Origin: Ahrensia sp.
GTDB lineage: Bacteria > Pseudomonadota > Alphaproteobacteria > Rhizobiales > Rhizobiaceae
Assembly (NCBI GenBank): GCA_003233475.1
Contig: QILU01000242.1
Span: forward strand, 1 to 15,924
Direction: 5' to 3'
DNA: 15,924 bases
Part shown: positions 6,457 through 14,449 of the stretch, piece by piece
How the letters are laid out: each line of letters begins with the position of its first letter
How positions within the stretch are numbered: position 1 is the stretch's first letter
Notes under the pieces: model-generated
What the model was told of the DNA's origin: nothing
The model's input: only the letters and a program-made list of their open reading frames with translations
Database searches by the model: none
Made by a program: the position numbers and the translations under genes

Positions 6457-8325
6457 TTAGCGGGTTACAAAGCAGGCGCCGCCTCTGGCTTTCAAGCTGG
6501 AACAAATTTTGTTCGCTTCCACTATGGACGGCGCAGGAATTCGAACACGGTAATAGGTTCCTTTTCCTTTCACCACCGCCTTTTGAATATCCACCCCTTT
6601 GCCGCCAATCACGCTGGCGTACCGACGGGACAAAGTTTTGTATGATTGTTCGGCAGCGGCAGAAGAACGCTGGGACGAAATTTGCACCGCGAATGGCGAT
6701 GGGACAGAAGATGCCGCTTTCGCAACAGGTTCGACAGCCGGTGTTTCGACAACTTTTTTCACCGGCTCAGCAACAACAGGTTTAAGTTTTACTGGTGTCG
6801 GTTCGAGTTTTGCAATTTCTATTGGAGTCTCGGTTGTTTTTTGAACTGCCGTTGGCTGTTCCTGAGTCGCTGCTTTTATCTTCACAATTTCTGTATTGAG
6901 CGCAAGAGTTGGCTCAGCAATTTCGACCTTACTGGTTGAAGCTTCAGACTTCGGTGCTGAAGTACGGATGATTGTTCCATCCGGCTTTACCACAACTGTG
7001 CGAACCAGGCGCGGTTTTACAATCAACCCGCCGGTGGTGGAGCGGTCGGCTCCTTCAATTCTTGTATCAATCTTCCGAACCGGCGTTTTCGCCGCAACCA
7101 CAATTGGTTTTTCCGTCTTGTCTTTCAAACGTAATTGTTTCGAGGCAGAATCTTGCCCACCTTCAACAGATTTGAAAACCGCGAGGTCTTGATTTGGAAC
7201 CACCTCGCCGCCGGTTTCCTTTGGCTTGATCTTCACAGGTTCACTTGAAGCCAGAATGGTTGGAGCCGGGCCGGATTTCCCGCCCATCGCATTCCAGCCA
7301 AATACGGCAGCACCGGAGAACAGTGCGACTGCCACAACGGCAACCGCTGCACGACGCCCGGAACGACCGGAATTAGCCGGAGAATCAAAAACATGGGGTG
7401 GGGGAATCGATATCGTATCATCATCAAATGCCGTTGAAATTTCGCCCGAATTCCCGGCTTCAAATTCAGCTACCGGATCAACCACCGGTTGTTTTGTTTG
7501 TTGAGTCTTTGCGGCAATTCCCAGCGCCGCAGCGCCACCAATTACTGATTCAATATGTTGTTGACCAACTGCAATTTCAGGCTCCGGAATCGGTGCTGCA
7601 ACATTTTCCGCAGAAATACCAAAATCAGCCGCCGGATCAGAATAATCCTGAGCCGGGATTTCAAAATCTTCCATCTTTGGTGGGGAAAATTCGATTTGTG
7701 CGGCATCCTGCGCAGCAATATCAAGTACTGCAGGTAGCGCAGGGGCTTCCATAATTTGAGGCACCGTCCAGGGCTGAGCAGTTGCTTCGGGAACCGGAGG
7801 TGCAGGCTGTTTTGAAACCGATTGAGAGTTTCCATCCCCAGCCAAATTACTCAATTCCTGTTCGTAATTATCGATACTTTGTTCATATGACGTTTCACCC
7901 AACACCGTGTCGGACGCAACCTCTTCTGCCAAAGCCCGGTCAAGTTCATCACCAATCATATCGCTAAAATCGGCACCTGTTCCTGAAGCCGAAGTTGCCG
8001 GAACTGTAAATGCTGTCTCGATTGCGCTTGTATCGAAAACGGATGGTTTTTCTTCAACTGCAACGGCAGTCTCGGTGGTTTCAAACGCTTTTGAAATTTC
8101 ACCTTCCAGATCGAATTCCAATGAAGGAGCTTCATCGAGAAGGGGAATATCGGCTGATTTGGTTTTGGGATTTGCTGAATCACCACCGACCATTTTGGCC
8201 AATTCTGATAATTCTTCATCGGCTGCTTGGGAGGCGCTGCACAATTGCACACCGCTTTCACCATTTTCAATTGTTGTTTTGGGACCCATCAGGAAGTCGT
8301 CTTTGTACTCGAACACTTTTGACAC
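6457..8325 (-). CDS. Single-span SPOR-domain cell-envelope protein
   Basis: Predicted inner-membrane protein with a large acidic cytoplasmic part (1-322), one membrane helix (about 325-345, flanked by RSGRR on the inside), a long Pro/Lys/Glu-rich periplasmic linker (350-540) and a C-terminal SPOR domain (about 543-620, starting SPFAVQISSQRS and ending GGACFVTR). SPOR domains bind peptidoglycan stripped of stem peptides at division sites, so a role at the septum or growing wall is likely; architecture is FtsN-like but family identity is not shown. The cytoplasmic part contains two related short motifs, GEISKAFE (75-82) and GEISTAFD (294-301). The start used is GTG at 8325; the ribosome site is weak and Met13 is an alternative. 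Length is 622 residues. It lies between argS and nagZ, an arrangement familiar in Rhizobiales, and ends in its own terminator. Confidence 0.88.
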   Translation of the reverse strand: MSKVFEYKDDFLMGPKTTIENGESGVQLCSASQAADEELSELAKMVGGDSANPKTKSADIPLLDEAPSLEFDLEGEISKAFETTETAVAVEEKPSVFDTSAIETAFTVPATSASGTGADFSDMIGDELDRALAEEVASDTVLGETSYEQSIDNYEQELSNLAGDGNSQSVSKQPAPPVPEATAQPWTVPQIMEAPALPAVLDIAAQDAAQIEFSPPKMEDFEIPAQDYSDPAADFGISAENVAAPIPEPEIAVGQQHIESVIGGAAALGIAAKTQQTKQPVVDPVAEFEAGNSGEISTAFDDDTISIPPPHVFDSPANSGRSGRRAAVAVVAVALFSGAAVFGWNAMGGKSGPAPTILASSEPVKIKPKETGGEVVPNQDLAVFKSVEGGQDSASKQLRLKDKTEKPIVVAAKTPVRKIDTRIEGADRSTTGGLIVKPRLVRTVVVKPDGTIIRTSAPKSEASTSKVEIAEPTLALNTEIVKIKAATQEQPTAVQKTTETPIEIAKLEPTPVKLKPVVAEPVKKVVETPAVEPVAKAASSVPSPFAVQISSQRSSAAAEQSYKTLSRRYASVIGGKGVDIQKAVVKGKGTYYRVRIPAPSIVEANKICSSLKARGGACFVTR

Positions 8326-8341
8326 CTACTTTTTTACTAGG

Positions 8342-8363
8342 GAGCGTTGCAATTGCAGCGCTC
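8342..8363. promoter_or_regulatory. Near-perfect 22-bp palindrome before the SPOR gene
   Basis: The arms GAGCGTTGCAA and TTGCAGCGCTC are complementary at 10 of 11 pairs (mismatch 8347/8358), centred on AATT, 17 bases upstream of the GTG start. Such a dyad fits a dimeric regulator's operator; as RNA it would fold beside the ribosome site. A second short dyad, AGGCA-ATA-TGCCT, lies at 8376-8388. No regulator is identified. Confidence 0.5.
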
Positions 8364-8446
8364 GGAAGGACCGCAAGGCAATATGCCTCAAAATCCGTTA
8401 CGCTGCCAGATCCAAACTCTTACAAAACGAATGCGGCGAAATTATC

Positions 8447-8467
8447 AGCGGTCAAATTTGAACCGCT
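8447..8467. repeat. Inverted repeat at the argS stop codon
   Basis: AGCGGT and ACCGCT pair around an inner CAAATTTG with one bulged base, overlapping the argS TAG (8466-8468). On the argS transcript it could form a hairpin, but no T-run follows (GATAATTTCG), so it is at best a weak or factor-assisted terminator or an mRNA 3'-end stabiliser. Confidence 0.35.
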
Positions 8468-10241
8468 AACGCATTTCATCCGGGGCATCCGCCCCAACAA
8501 TCGCCAATCCGGAGGCGATAATATTGGAGACTGCTTTTACAAGAGCAAGTCTGGCTAAGCTCAATGGTGCATTTTCTTGGTGAATAAACCGTAAATCTGG
8601 AAAATCTCTTCCCTTATTCCATTGGGAATGGAGCTGACTGGCCAGTTCAAACAGGAAAAACGCCAGCCTGTGGGGCTCGTGGGAACGGGCTGCTGCATCA
8701 ATAATACGCGGGAATTCCGCCATCTTGCGAATTAAAGCCCCTTCCCCCGCATCGCGAAGCAATCCCATATCAGCGCCTTGCAGTGCTTTTTCACCCAAAT
8801 CCAAATCCGGCATGTCTTTTTTTGCGTTGCGAAAAATACTGGCGCAGCGGGCATGGGCGTATTGCACATAAAAAACCGGGTTGTCTTTGGATTGTTCGGT
8901 CACGCTGGCAAAATCAAAGTCCAGGGGCGCGTCGTTTTTCCGATACAGCATCATAAACCGCACGGCATCGCGCCCCACTTCCTCCACCACTTCCCGCAAG
9001 GTGATGAATTCCCCTGACCGTTTGGACATTTTGATTGGCTTGCCATCGCGGAACAGGCGAACAAGCTGGCAGAGGCGAATGGTCACCTTAGCAGTGTCAC
9101 TGGAGATTGCGCGCCCCAATGCTTCCATGCGCTTTACATATCCGCTATGGTCGGCTCCCAGAATAAAAATCATTTCTTTGTAACCACGGTCGAATTTATC
9201 CTGAAAATATCCCACGTCAGCAGCAAAATAGGTGTAGTCACCGTTGGATTTCATCAGGGCGCGGTCCATGTCGTCCCCCACTTCGGTGGATTTGAACAAA
9301 AGCTGCTCCCGGTCTTCCCAATCCTGCGCCGCAACGCCTTTGGGTTTCGGCAAGGTGCCCGTATAAACCAGCCCCATATCTGTCAGCCGATCCACGGCTG
9401 TTGAAATCATGCTCGTATTGCTTTTGGTTTCATGCAGGGAACGCTCGGAGAAAAACACGTCGTGTGCAACCCCAAGGGCCGCCAGATCAGCCCGAATCAA
9501 ATCCATCATGGCGTCAATGGCTGCATCTTTTACGATCGGCATCCATTTGTTTTCGGGCATGTTTAGCAGTTTGTCGCCGTATTCCTTCGCGAGATTCTCA
9601 GCCACCGGCACAAGATAATCCCCCGGATACAAGCCTTCAGGAATATCACCAATTTTTTCGCCCAACACCTCCCGGTAACGCAGAAATACCGATTGAGCTA
9701 GAACATTAATCTGACCACCGGCATCGTTGATGTAATATTCACGAGTTACATCAAAGCCTGCAAAGCTGAGCAGATTTGCCAGTGCATCCCCCACAACCGC
9801 CCCACGGCAATGGCCCACATGCATAGGGCCTGTGGGGTTGGCGGAAACGTATTCCACGTTCACTTTCAACCCGTTGCCGGTTGTGTTGCTGCCGTACTTT
9901 GCCCCCGCCTCCACAACAGTTTTGAGATGGTCAGCCCAGAAGCTGTCCACCAGCCGCAAATTGATAAAACCGGGGCCGGCAATTTCCGCCGTCGCAATAT
10001 CGCGATCCTTTTGCAAAACATCCACCAGTTGCTGGGCGATTGCCCGCGGGTTTTGTTTTGCCGGTTTGGCCAAAACCATGGCGGCATTGGTTGCCAGGTG
10101 CCCGTGGGCCGGATCGCGCGGCGGCTCCACATTCACTTTCGATAAATCAAGGTTATTTTCTTTAACAAAATCAAATTGTTCAATAATTTTTTTAATCTTT
10201 TGCTCGAATAACAAAAACACATTTGATGGGGAGGCGGGCAT
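8466..10241 (-). CDS. argS: Arginyl-tRNA synthetase
   Basis: Class I cytosolic synthetase that attaches arginine to tRNA-Arg; it needs the tRNA for amino-acid activation. The N-terminal Add-1 tRNA-recognition domain (about 1-110) includes [14 protein letters not shown] (39-52). The HIGH signature reads HVGH in [13 protein letters not shown] (132-144), the KMSKS loop reads KMSKRSG (404-410), and the C-terminal anticodon-binding helix bundle includes [13 protein letters not shown] (459-471) and ends in EMR, close to the family's usual RM ending. Length is 591 residues, normal for the family. The ATG at 10241 lacks a strong Shine-Dalgarno; an in-frame GTG at codon 8 would give the commoner short leader. 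It lies 80 bases after dgt and probably shares its transcript. Confidence 0.98.
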   Translation of the reverse strand: MPASPSNVFLLFEQKIKKIIEQFDFVKENNLDLSKVNVEPPRDPAHGHLATNAAMVLAKPAKQNPRAIAQQLVDVLQKDRDIATAEIAGPGFINLRLVDSFWADHLKTVVEAGAKYGSNTTGNGLKVNVEYVSANPTGPMHVGHCRGAVVGDALANLLSFAGFDVTREYYINDAGGQINVLAQSVFLRYREVLGEKIGDIPEGLYPGDYLVPVAENLAKEYGDKLLNMPENKWMPIVKDAAIDAMMDLIRADLAALGVAHDVFFSERSLHETKSNTSMISTAVDRLTDMGLVYTGTLPKPKGVAAQDWEDREQLLFKSTEVGDDMDRALMKSNGDYTYFAADVGYFQDKFDRGYKEMIFILGADHSGYVKRMEALGRAISSDTAKVTIRLCQLVRLFRDGKPIKMSKRSGEFITLREVVEEVGRDAVRFMMLYRKNDAPLDFDFASVTEQSKDNPVFYVQYAHARCASIFRNAKKDMPDLDLGEKALQGADMGLLRDAGEGALIRKMAEFPRIIDAAARSHEPHRLAFFLFELASQLHSQWNKGRDFPDLRFIHQENAPLSLARLALVKAVSNIIASGLAIVGADAPDEMR

Positions 10242-10321
10242 GGGTTTGGCTCGGTTTCAAATTGGCTATGGCTTGGGTCATTGCAGATGCAATTTTTCAA
10301 ACAATATTGGTCTGGCTTCGG

Positions 10322-11572
10322 TTATCCCAGTTCGGGGGAGCGGTCAAACAAGCGGCGGTGCTCGGCCACGGCAAAACGGTCTGTCATGCCCGCAAGATAA
10401 TCAGCAATACGCACCGCGCGCGCCTCTTTTTCCAGCCCCTTCAACGACCATTCAGGGTTATTGGGTAATGAAGCATTGCCGGACATGAAGGCCTTATACA
10501 GATCATCGAGAATTTGCTGGGCGGCACGCACCGGGCGCATGACACTTTCATGGCGGTACATGCGTTCAAACAGAAAATCTTTCAGCTGTTTTTCACGGGA
10601 CTGCATATTTTTTGAAAACGCCACTAATGGGTGGCCCAATTCCCGCACTTCATCCGCACTTTTTGGCTTTGAATCAGCGATTCTTGCGCTCGATTCCCGA
10701 ATCACATCTTCCACCATGAGGGTGATTTGCCGACGAACAATCTCGTGGGTTGTGCGACTTGTATCCAATTTGGGGTATTGGCTCTGAACCTCACTCAAAA
10801 GCGCACCACTTAAATCCAGCTCTTTTAGTTCATCCAGAGAGAACAGCCCGGCCCGCAATCCATCGTCCAGATCGTGATTGTCATAGGCAATATCGTCTGC
10901 AATTGCGGCGCATTGGGCCTCCACCGAAGGCCATGACCATAGTTGAAGGTCATGCCTGTCATTATATTCCAATATGCTTGCGGGAACCGGCCCTTCCAGC
11001 CCCTGCCCTTTTTTGTCTGTCAGTGGGCCTCCAACCAGCGGACCATTATGCTTCACCAGCCCTTCTAGGGTTTCCCAGCAAAGATTGAGGCCATCGAATT
11101 GCGCATAGCGCTGCTCCAGCCTGGTGACAACGCGCAAGGACTGGGCATTGTGGTCAAACCCACCCATCCATTTCAAATTTTCATCCAACACCTGTTCGCC
11201 TGCATGGCCAAAGGGGGTGTGGCCAAAATCATGCACCAGAGCAAGGGCTTCCGCCAGATCCTCATCAACCCGCAAAGCGCGGGCCAAGGCGCGGGCAATC
11301 TGGGCCACTTCAATTGTGTGGGTCAGCCGGGTACGAAAATGATCGCCAACATTATGCACGAACACCTGGGTTTTATGCATCAGGCGGCGAAAGGCGTCGC
11401 TGTGAATAATCCGATCCCGGTCGCGCTGAAAATCAGACCGGGTGGGGCTGATCGGTTCCTCAATCAACCGCCCGCGGGTATTGGATGCAATCGCGGCATA
11501 GGGTGCCAGCGCACTGACACGACGCACACTGGTCAAATCAAGTGGTTTTTTGGAATCATCAGGCGTGTTCAT
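10322..11572 (-). CDS. dgt: dGTP triphosphohydrolase-like HD-domain protein
   Basis: HD-superfamily phosphohydrolase that splits deoxynucleoside triphosphates into nucleoside and tripolyphosphate, affecting dNTP pools. Metal-site motifs are complete: His85 in RLTHTIEV (82-89), the HD pair His114-Asp115 in [14 protein letters not shown] (113-126) and Asp226/227 in [12 protein letters not shown] (223-234). The opening [12 protein letters not shown] is typical of the alphaproteobacterial dgt-like group. At 416 residues it is shorter than E. coli Dgt (505), which fits the type 2 subfamily; substrate preference therefore remains open. The ATG at 11572 has no clear ribosome site. It is divergent from erpA (129 bases apart) and followed by argS. 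Confidence 0.94.
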   Translation of the reverse strand: MNTPDDSKKPLDLTSVRRVSALAPYAAIASNTRGRLIEEPISPTRSDFQRDRDRIIHSDAFRRLMHKTQVFVHNVGDHFRTRLTHTIEVAQIARALARALRVDEDLAEALALVHDFGHTPFGHAGEQVLDENLKWMGGFDHNAQSLRVVTRLEQRYAQFDGLNLCWETLEGLVKHNGPLVGGPLTDKKGQGLEGPVPASILEYNDRHDLQLWSWPSVEAQCAAIADDIAYDNHDLDDGLRAGLFSLDELKELDLSGALLSEVQSQYPKLDTSRTTHEIVRRQITLMVEDVIRESSARIADSKPKSADEVRELGHPLVAFSKNMQSREKQLKDFLFERMYRHESVMRPVRAAQQILDDLYKAFMSGNASLPNNPEWSLKGLEKEARAVRIADYLAGMTDRFAVAEHRRLFDRSPELG

Positions 11573-11616
11573 AGGGCCGTTTTAGCCTAACATCGGCCAC
11601 TAGCCAATTTCTCTTC

Positions 11617-11632
11617 ATCGTATTTATACGAT
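11617..11632. promoter_or_regulatory. Perfect 16-bp palindrome in the dgt/erpA divergent region
   Basis: ATCGTAT, two-base spacer TT, ATACGAT: all seven pairs match. Its right edge shares a base with the candidate erpA -35 box (TTGACG, from 11632), and on the minus strand it contains TATAAAT, a possible -10 for dgt. It is well placed for a dimeric regulator to act on one or both genes. It does not fit the RirA, Irr or IscR sites I can recall, so the regulator is unknown. Confidence 0.5.
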
Positions 11633-11660
11633 TGACGGATAGGCTTTGCATTCCTACATA
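11632..11660 (+). promoter_or_regulatory. Candidate promoter for erpA
   Basis: TTGACG (11632-11637; 5 of 6 matches) and TACATA (11655-11660; a weak -10) are 17 bases apart, predicting a start near 11667 and a leader of about 35 bases. The stronger-looking TATGAT lies 3-4 bases further and would need a 21-base spacer. A good -35 in a divergent gap is the main support. Confidence 0.45.
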
Positions 11661-11681
11661 TGATTCCAATACATTCCTACA
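11649..11681 (+). repeat. Two 10-bp direct repeats around the erpA -10 region
   Basis: CATTCCTACA occurs exactly at 11649-11658 and 11672-11681, 23 bases apart start to start, a little over two helical turns. The first copy overlaps the candidate -10 and the second lies just after the predicted start point. They could be paired binding sites for a repressor; this is inference. Confidence 0.5.
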
Positions 11682-11701
11682 AACCGTAGAGTGGAATTCC
11701 C

Positions 11702-12058
11702 ATGAGTGATGCCGTTGAACTGAATGTCCCTGAAGGCGAAGTTGTTGTTTCTCAAGCAGCGGCAAAACGTGTGGCGCAAATTTTAGCAAAAGAGCCGGAA
11801 ATGAATGCCCTGCGGGTTTCCGTTGAAGGCGGCGGCTGTTCCGGGTTTTCCTATAAGTTTGACCTGACCGAGGATCAACAGGAAGATGATCTGGTGCTGA
11901 AATCGGAAGGAGCAAAAGTGCTAATCGACCCGATCTCCCTCAACTATATGGGTGGGTCTGTTATCGACTTTGTGGATGATCTTATGGGGCGGAGTTTCCA
12001 AATCAAAAACCCCAATGCCACCGCCAGTTGCGGCTGCGGAACCAGCTTTTCAATTTAG
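11702..12058 (+). CDS. erpA: A-type iron-sulfur cluster insertion protein (ErpA/IscA family)
   Basis: Cytosolic A-type carrier that receives Fe-S clusters from the assembly machinery and hands them to target apoproteins. The three ligand cysteines are present: Cys46 in GGGCSGFSY and Cys110/Cys112 in ATASCGCGTSFSI. The Cys46-Cys110 spacing of 64 and the 118-residue length match E. coli ErpA (Cys42, 106, 108; 114 residues). ErpA and IscA are hard to separate by eye; ErpA is chosen on cysteine spacing and the dgt-erpA-xth context known in Rhizobiales. The ATG at 11702 is preceded by GTGGAA at a workable distance. The gene is divergent from dgt and ends in a hairpin overlapping its stop codon. 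Confidence 0.93.
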   Translation: MSDAVELNVPEGEVVVSQAAAKRVAQILAKEPEMNALRVSVEGGGCSGFSYKFDLTEDQQEDDLVLKSEGAKVLIDPISLNYMGGSVIDFVDDLMGRSFQIKNPNATASCGCGTSFSI

Positions 12059-12089
12059 CAGGTTGCCGAAGAAGCTAAATTGTTTATTT
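12051..12089 (+). terminator. Probable erpA terminator overlapping the stop codon
   Basis: CAATTTAGC (12051-12059) and GCTAAATTG (12074-12082) are perfect 9-base inverted repeats with a 14-base loop, followed by TTTATTT on the plus strand. The left arm includes the erpA TAG at 12056-12058. The stem is AT-rich and the loop large, so efficiency may be modest. On the opposite strand no T-run follows, so the converging small gene is not clearly served by it. Confidence 0.55.
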
Positions 12090-12332
12090 CCAACCATTTT
12101 TTCGCATCTTTTTTAACCATTTTGAGAAATTTTGTGACCCGCCTGGACCGAGGCGTTTTGGAATATCAGCATCACGCTTGCCTTTGCTGAATCGAGTGAA
12201 ACAACCACCGTTATTGCATGATAATACCATAACTTTATCGCCCTTCGCTAAAGTGGCTTTACCAGCATGTGCTGGGGTTGAAATAGCGGTTATGAAAATG
12301 ACTGATGCGGCGGCGACCATAAATTTTTTCAT
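12084..12332 (-). CDS. Small secreted basic protein with two cysteines (unknown function)
   Basis: I do not recognise this family. The 82-residue precursor starts at the ATG at 12332, which has AGGAG seven bases upstream; a longer frame to 12440 lacks such support. Residues 1-23 are a clear signal peptide: MKK, a hydrophobic core and the cleavage motif AHA before Gly24. The mature 59 residues hold about 11 Lys and 4 Arg against 3 Asp and no Glu, and two cysteines (39 and 44, in SCNNGGCFT) that could form a disulfide in the periplasm. The end is amphipathic-looking and basic (FSKWLKKMRKNGWK). The gene converges on erpA with 25 bases between stops. A secreted wall- or membrane-binding peptide, inhibitor or antimicrobial are all possible; none is shown. 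Confidence 0.8.
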   Translation of the reverse strand: MKKFMVAAASVIFITAISTPAHAGKATLAKGDKVMVLSCNNGGCFTRFSKGKRDADIPKRLGPGGSQNFSKWLKKMRKNGWK

Positions 12333-12411
12333 TGTATAACTCCTAAAGCAATTCATATTTAATAGAAAAAATGAAAGCTTCTCAATACCAAAATTGCTTC
12401 CATCTGTTGAC

Positions 12412-12440
12412 ACCATAATAAAAAAAACACCGCCTTTCAA
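12412..12440 (-). promoter_or_regulatory. Tentative promoter for the small secreted protein gene
   Basis: On the minus strand TTGAAA (bases 12440-12435) and TATGGT (12417-12412) are 17 bases apart, matching 5 and 4 of 6 consensus positions, in an AT-rich stretch with an 8-T run between the boxes. The leader would be about 73 bases. Apart from this and the permease terminator, I see nothing else in the gene-free interval 12333-12604. Confidence 0.3.
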
Positions 12441-12547
12441 ACGATAAATTTTATTATGTTTTGTAATATTTTGCCCCTCCGAAGAGCAAAAAAAGGGGAG
12501 GAAGGCGTTGCTAAAATGATTTCATCAAAAGATGAACCGCTCCAAAA

Positions 12548-12579
12548 TAAAAAACCGCAAGGATTGCTCCCTGCGGTTT
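12548..12579 (-). terminator. Intrinsic terminator of the permease gene
   Basis: Minus-strand stem AAACCGCA (12579-12572) pairs perfectly with TGCGGTTT (12559-12552) around a 12-base loop, then runs into a T-rich tract (TTTTATTTTG-like, from 12554 down). It lies 25 bases beyond the permease stop and separates that gene from the small secreted protein gene. Confidence 0.88.
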
Positions 12580-12604
12580 GTTTCCTTCAGCGAATTGTCT
12601 TCGC

Positions 12605-14392
12605 TTATTTCCTGTTGCGATCTATCGCAGCACGTGGTGCGGAACCACTCAGCATTTCCTGAGCTTGCATTTTCCACTCCTGACGTGCTGGTTGCCCTTC
12701 GGGGATTCCGATGGCTTTTGCCAATGCGGCAATATCACCGTCCGGCATGGCAACAATCTGGCTCAACACCTTAAGACCCTGAGCCTTCAACAAAGCCCCA
12801 ATCTTTGGCCCGATACCGTCGATGAGTTCGATGTCATCTCCGGCACCGCCAGCAATTGCACCAACAGATGCAATACCCGTTGCAGCGGCAGTAGCGGTAC
12901 CAGCAACAGAGCCCGTAGCCGACGCAAGACCCGCAGCACCAGCAGCAGCAGCACCAGCAACACCAACGGCGGCTCCTGTTGCCACTCCAGTAACCCCATC
13001 ACCAACATTAGCCAATCCACCCAGTGAAGTTTCACCGGACAAATTGCCACCAGCATCTTCCATATCCTCAGGAAGAACGTAGTTGAGGAATATGGCGATA
13101 AAGGCAGCAGGAAGAAGGCCTGAAGTCAGCAGAATTTGAGCAGTTTTGCCCAGATGCTGAACCGCTTCGGGCACCAGGTACAAACCAAGTCCGACAGCCA
13201 GCGAGACGGCGAAAATGACCATGTTGCGGCGATTCCATTTGACATCGGAAAGCATGTTGACACCCGCTGACGCGACCATGCCGAACATGATGATCACACC
13301 GCCACCCAATACATTGATTGGAATGGTACGAATGACCGCGCCAACCATTGGAATGAGACCGGCAATAACCAGGAAGATCGCACCGATGGTTACCACATGA
13401 CGGCTCATTATACCGGTCATCGATATCAGGCCGACATTCTGGCTGAACGAAGTGTTGGGCAGGCCGCCAAAAATACCGGAGACTGCCGTACCAAGACCAT
13501 CGGCATAAGTGGCTCCAGTTATTTCGCGGTCAGTCGCCTCGCGTCCGGCACCCCCTTTGGTGATACCTGACACATCGCCAACGGTTTCAATAGCCGAAAC
13601 GAACGCCATCAAACACATGCCGATAATGATCGCCCAGTTGATTTCAAAGCCCCATCGAAATGGATTGGGTAACTCAAAAACTGCCGCCCCGCTGATGCGG
13701 CTCAAATCGACCTGGCCCATGAAGTAGGCAACGATGTACCCGACAATTAGGCCAACCAGAACGGCGGCCACTGACATCATACCCTTGGTGAAGAATTTGA
13801 GCAGTAGGGTGACAACGATCACCACCAACGCGGGGATCCACATCGCTAATGTGCCAAAACCGGGTTTACCCATCAATGGAACTCCACCGGCTGCATATTG
13901 AATACCGACTTTCACGAGAACAATCAGGCCAGTCACCAATGGCGGCAGGGCAAAACGGATTTTTCCAATAAAAGTACCAATGAGAAAATGAAAAATCCCG
14001 CCAAAAACAACCCCGGTCATCAGGCCGCCAAGGCCTGCTGTGCCTAGCCCTGCAACGGCTGGGATCATTACCGGAAGGTACGCAAAACTTGTGCCCTGAA
14101 CAATTGGCAACTTTGCGCCAATCGGGCCCATGCCGATAGTTTGAATGAGCGTTGCAATGCCGGCAAAGAACATCGACATTTGTATCATGTAGGTCATATC
14201 AGGAAAACCAAACGCGCCCTGATCAGAGCCAAAGCCGATACCTGCTGCTCCGGCAACGATTATTGCCGGCGTAATATTACTGACAAACATCGCCAGCACA
14301 TGTTGAATACCCAGTGGGATGGCCTTGGCCAACGGCGGAGTATAGTTAGGATCGCGGAGTTGCTCCCGAGTCCCCAATGAATGATTAGACAT
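12605..14392 (-). CDS. NCS2 xanthine/uracil-type permease fused to a C-terminal helix-hairpin-helix domain
   Basis: Inner-membrane nucleobase:cation symporter of the NAT/NCS2 family. Residues 1-445 form the multi-span transporter, with QGTSFAYLP (99-107), the TM8-type Glu269 in SAIETVGD, and the NAT signature QNVGLISMTG (318-327); the QN-x-G form resembles xanthine/urate rather than uracil members, but the substrate is unproven. Family members are usually about 430-480 residues; this one is 595. Residues 455-517 are an almost pure Gly/Ala/Val/Thr linker, and 518-583 a compact domain with LIDGIGPKIGALLKAQGL and RQEWKMQAQEML, like the helix-hairpin-helix appendages on alphaproteobacterial L21 and NuoE proteins. 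The start is ATG at 14392, with GGAGAGG five bases upstream; a longer frame to 14461 is unsupported. No purine catabolic genes adjoin. It is divergent from xth and has its own terminator. Confidence 0.9.
   Translation of the reverse strand: MSNHSLGTREQLRDPNYTPPLAKAIPLGIQHVLAMFVSNITPAIIVAGAAGIGFGSDQGAFGFPDMTYMIQMSMFFAGIATLIQTIGMGPIGAKLPIVQGTSFAYLPVMIPAVAGLGTAGLGGLMTGVVFGGIFHFLIGTFIGKIRFALPPLVTGLIVLVKVGIQYAAGGVPLMGKPGFGTLAMWIPALVVIVVTLLLKFFTKGMMSVAAVLVGLIVGYIVAYFMGQVDLSRISGAAVFELPNPFRWGFEINWAIIIGMCLMAFVSAIETVGDVSGITKGGAGREATDREITGATYADGLGTAVSGIFGGLPNTSFSQNVGLISMTGIMSRHVVTIGAIFLVIAGLIPMVGAVIRTIPINVLGGGVIIMFGMVASAGVNMLSDVKWNRRNMVIFAVSLAVGLGLYLVPEAVQHLGKTAQILLTSGLLPAAFIAIFLNYVLPEDMEDAGGNLSGETSLGGLANVGDGVTGVATGAAVGVAGAAAAGAAGLASATGSVAGTATAAATGIASVGAIAGGAGDDIELIDGIGPKIGALLKAQGLKVLSQIVAMPDGDIAALAKAIGIPEGQPARQEWKMQAQEMLSGSAPRAAIDRNRK
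12842..13030 (-). repeat. Low-complexity Gly/Ala-coding linker in the permease
   Basis: These bases encode residues 455-517 of the permease, dominated by Ala, Gly, Val, Thr and Ser, with runs of GCA/GCC-type codons (for example around 12930-12965). The protein segment has small-residue GxxxG- and AxxxA-like spacing, as seen in flexible linkers or glycine-zipper helices. The DNA is prone to slippage, so linker length may vary among strains. Confidence 0.7.
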
Positions 14393-14449
14393 AATTTCCT
14401 CTCCAGTTTTTTGCCCAGTTATATATTCGCAGAGAACCTCTCTCCACCC

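Noticed and set aside
10280..10298. ATTGCA-GA-TGCAAT followed by TTTTT between dgt and argS
   Set aside because: The T-run is on the plus strand while both genes are on the minus strand, and the loop is too tight for a good terminator hairpin.
10223..10468. Plus-strand frame across the argS/dgt gap
   Set aside because: It overlaps the argS start and the dgt end on the opposite strand; only 80 bases are truly intergenic and no ribosome site or family is seen.
12333..12440. N-terminal extension of the small secreted protein by 36 residues
   Set aside because: It would bury the signal peptide; AGGAG lies at the right distance from the ATG at 12332.
12468..12505. CCCCT/AGGGG inverted repeat in the gap before the small gene
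   Set aside because: Only five pairs with a long A-rich loop and no functional context; likely chance.
12516..12662. Small plus-strand frame starting ATG at 12516 with GGAGGAAGG upstream
   Set aside because: It runs through the permease terminator stem and antisense into the permease 3' end; its codons are explained by those features and the product resembles no protein.
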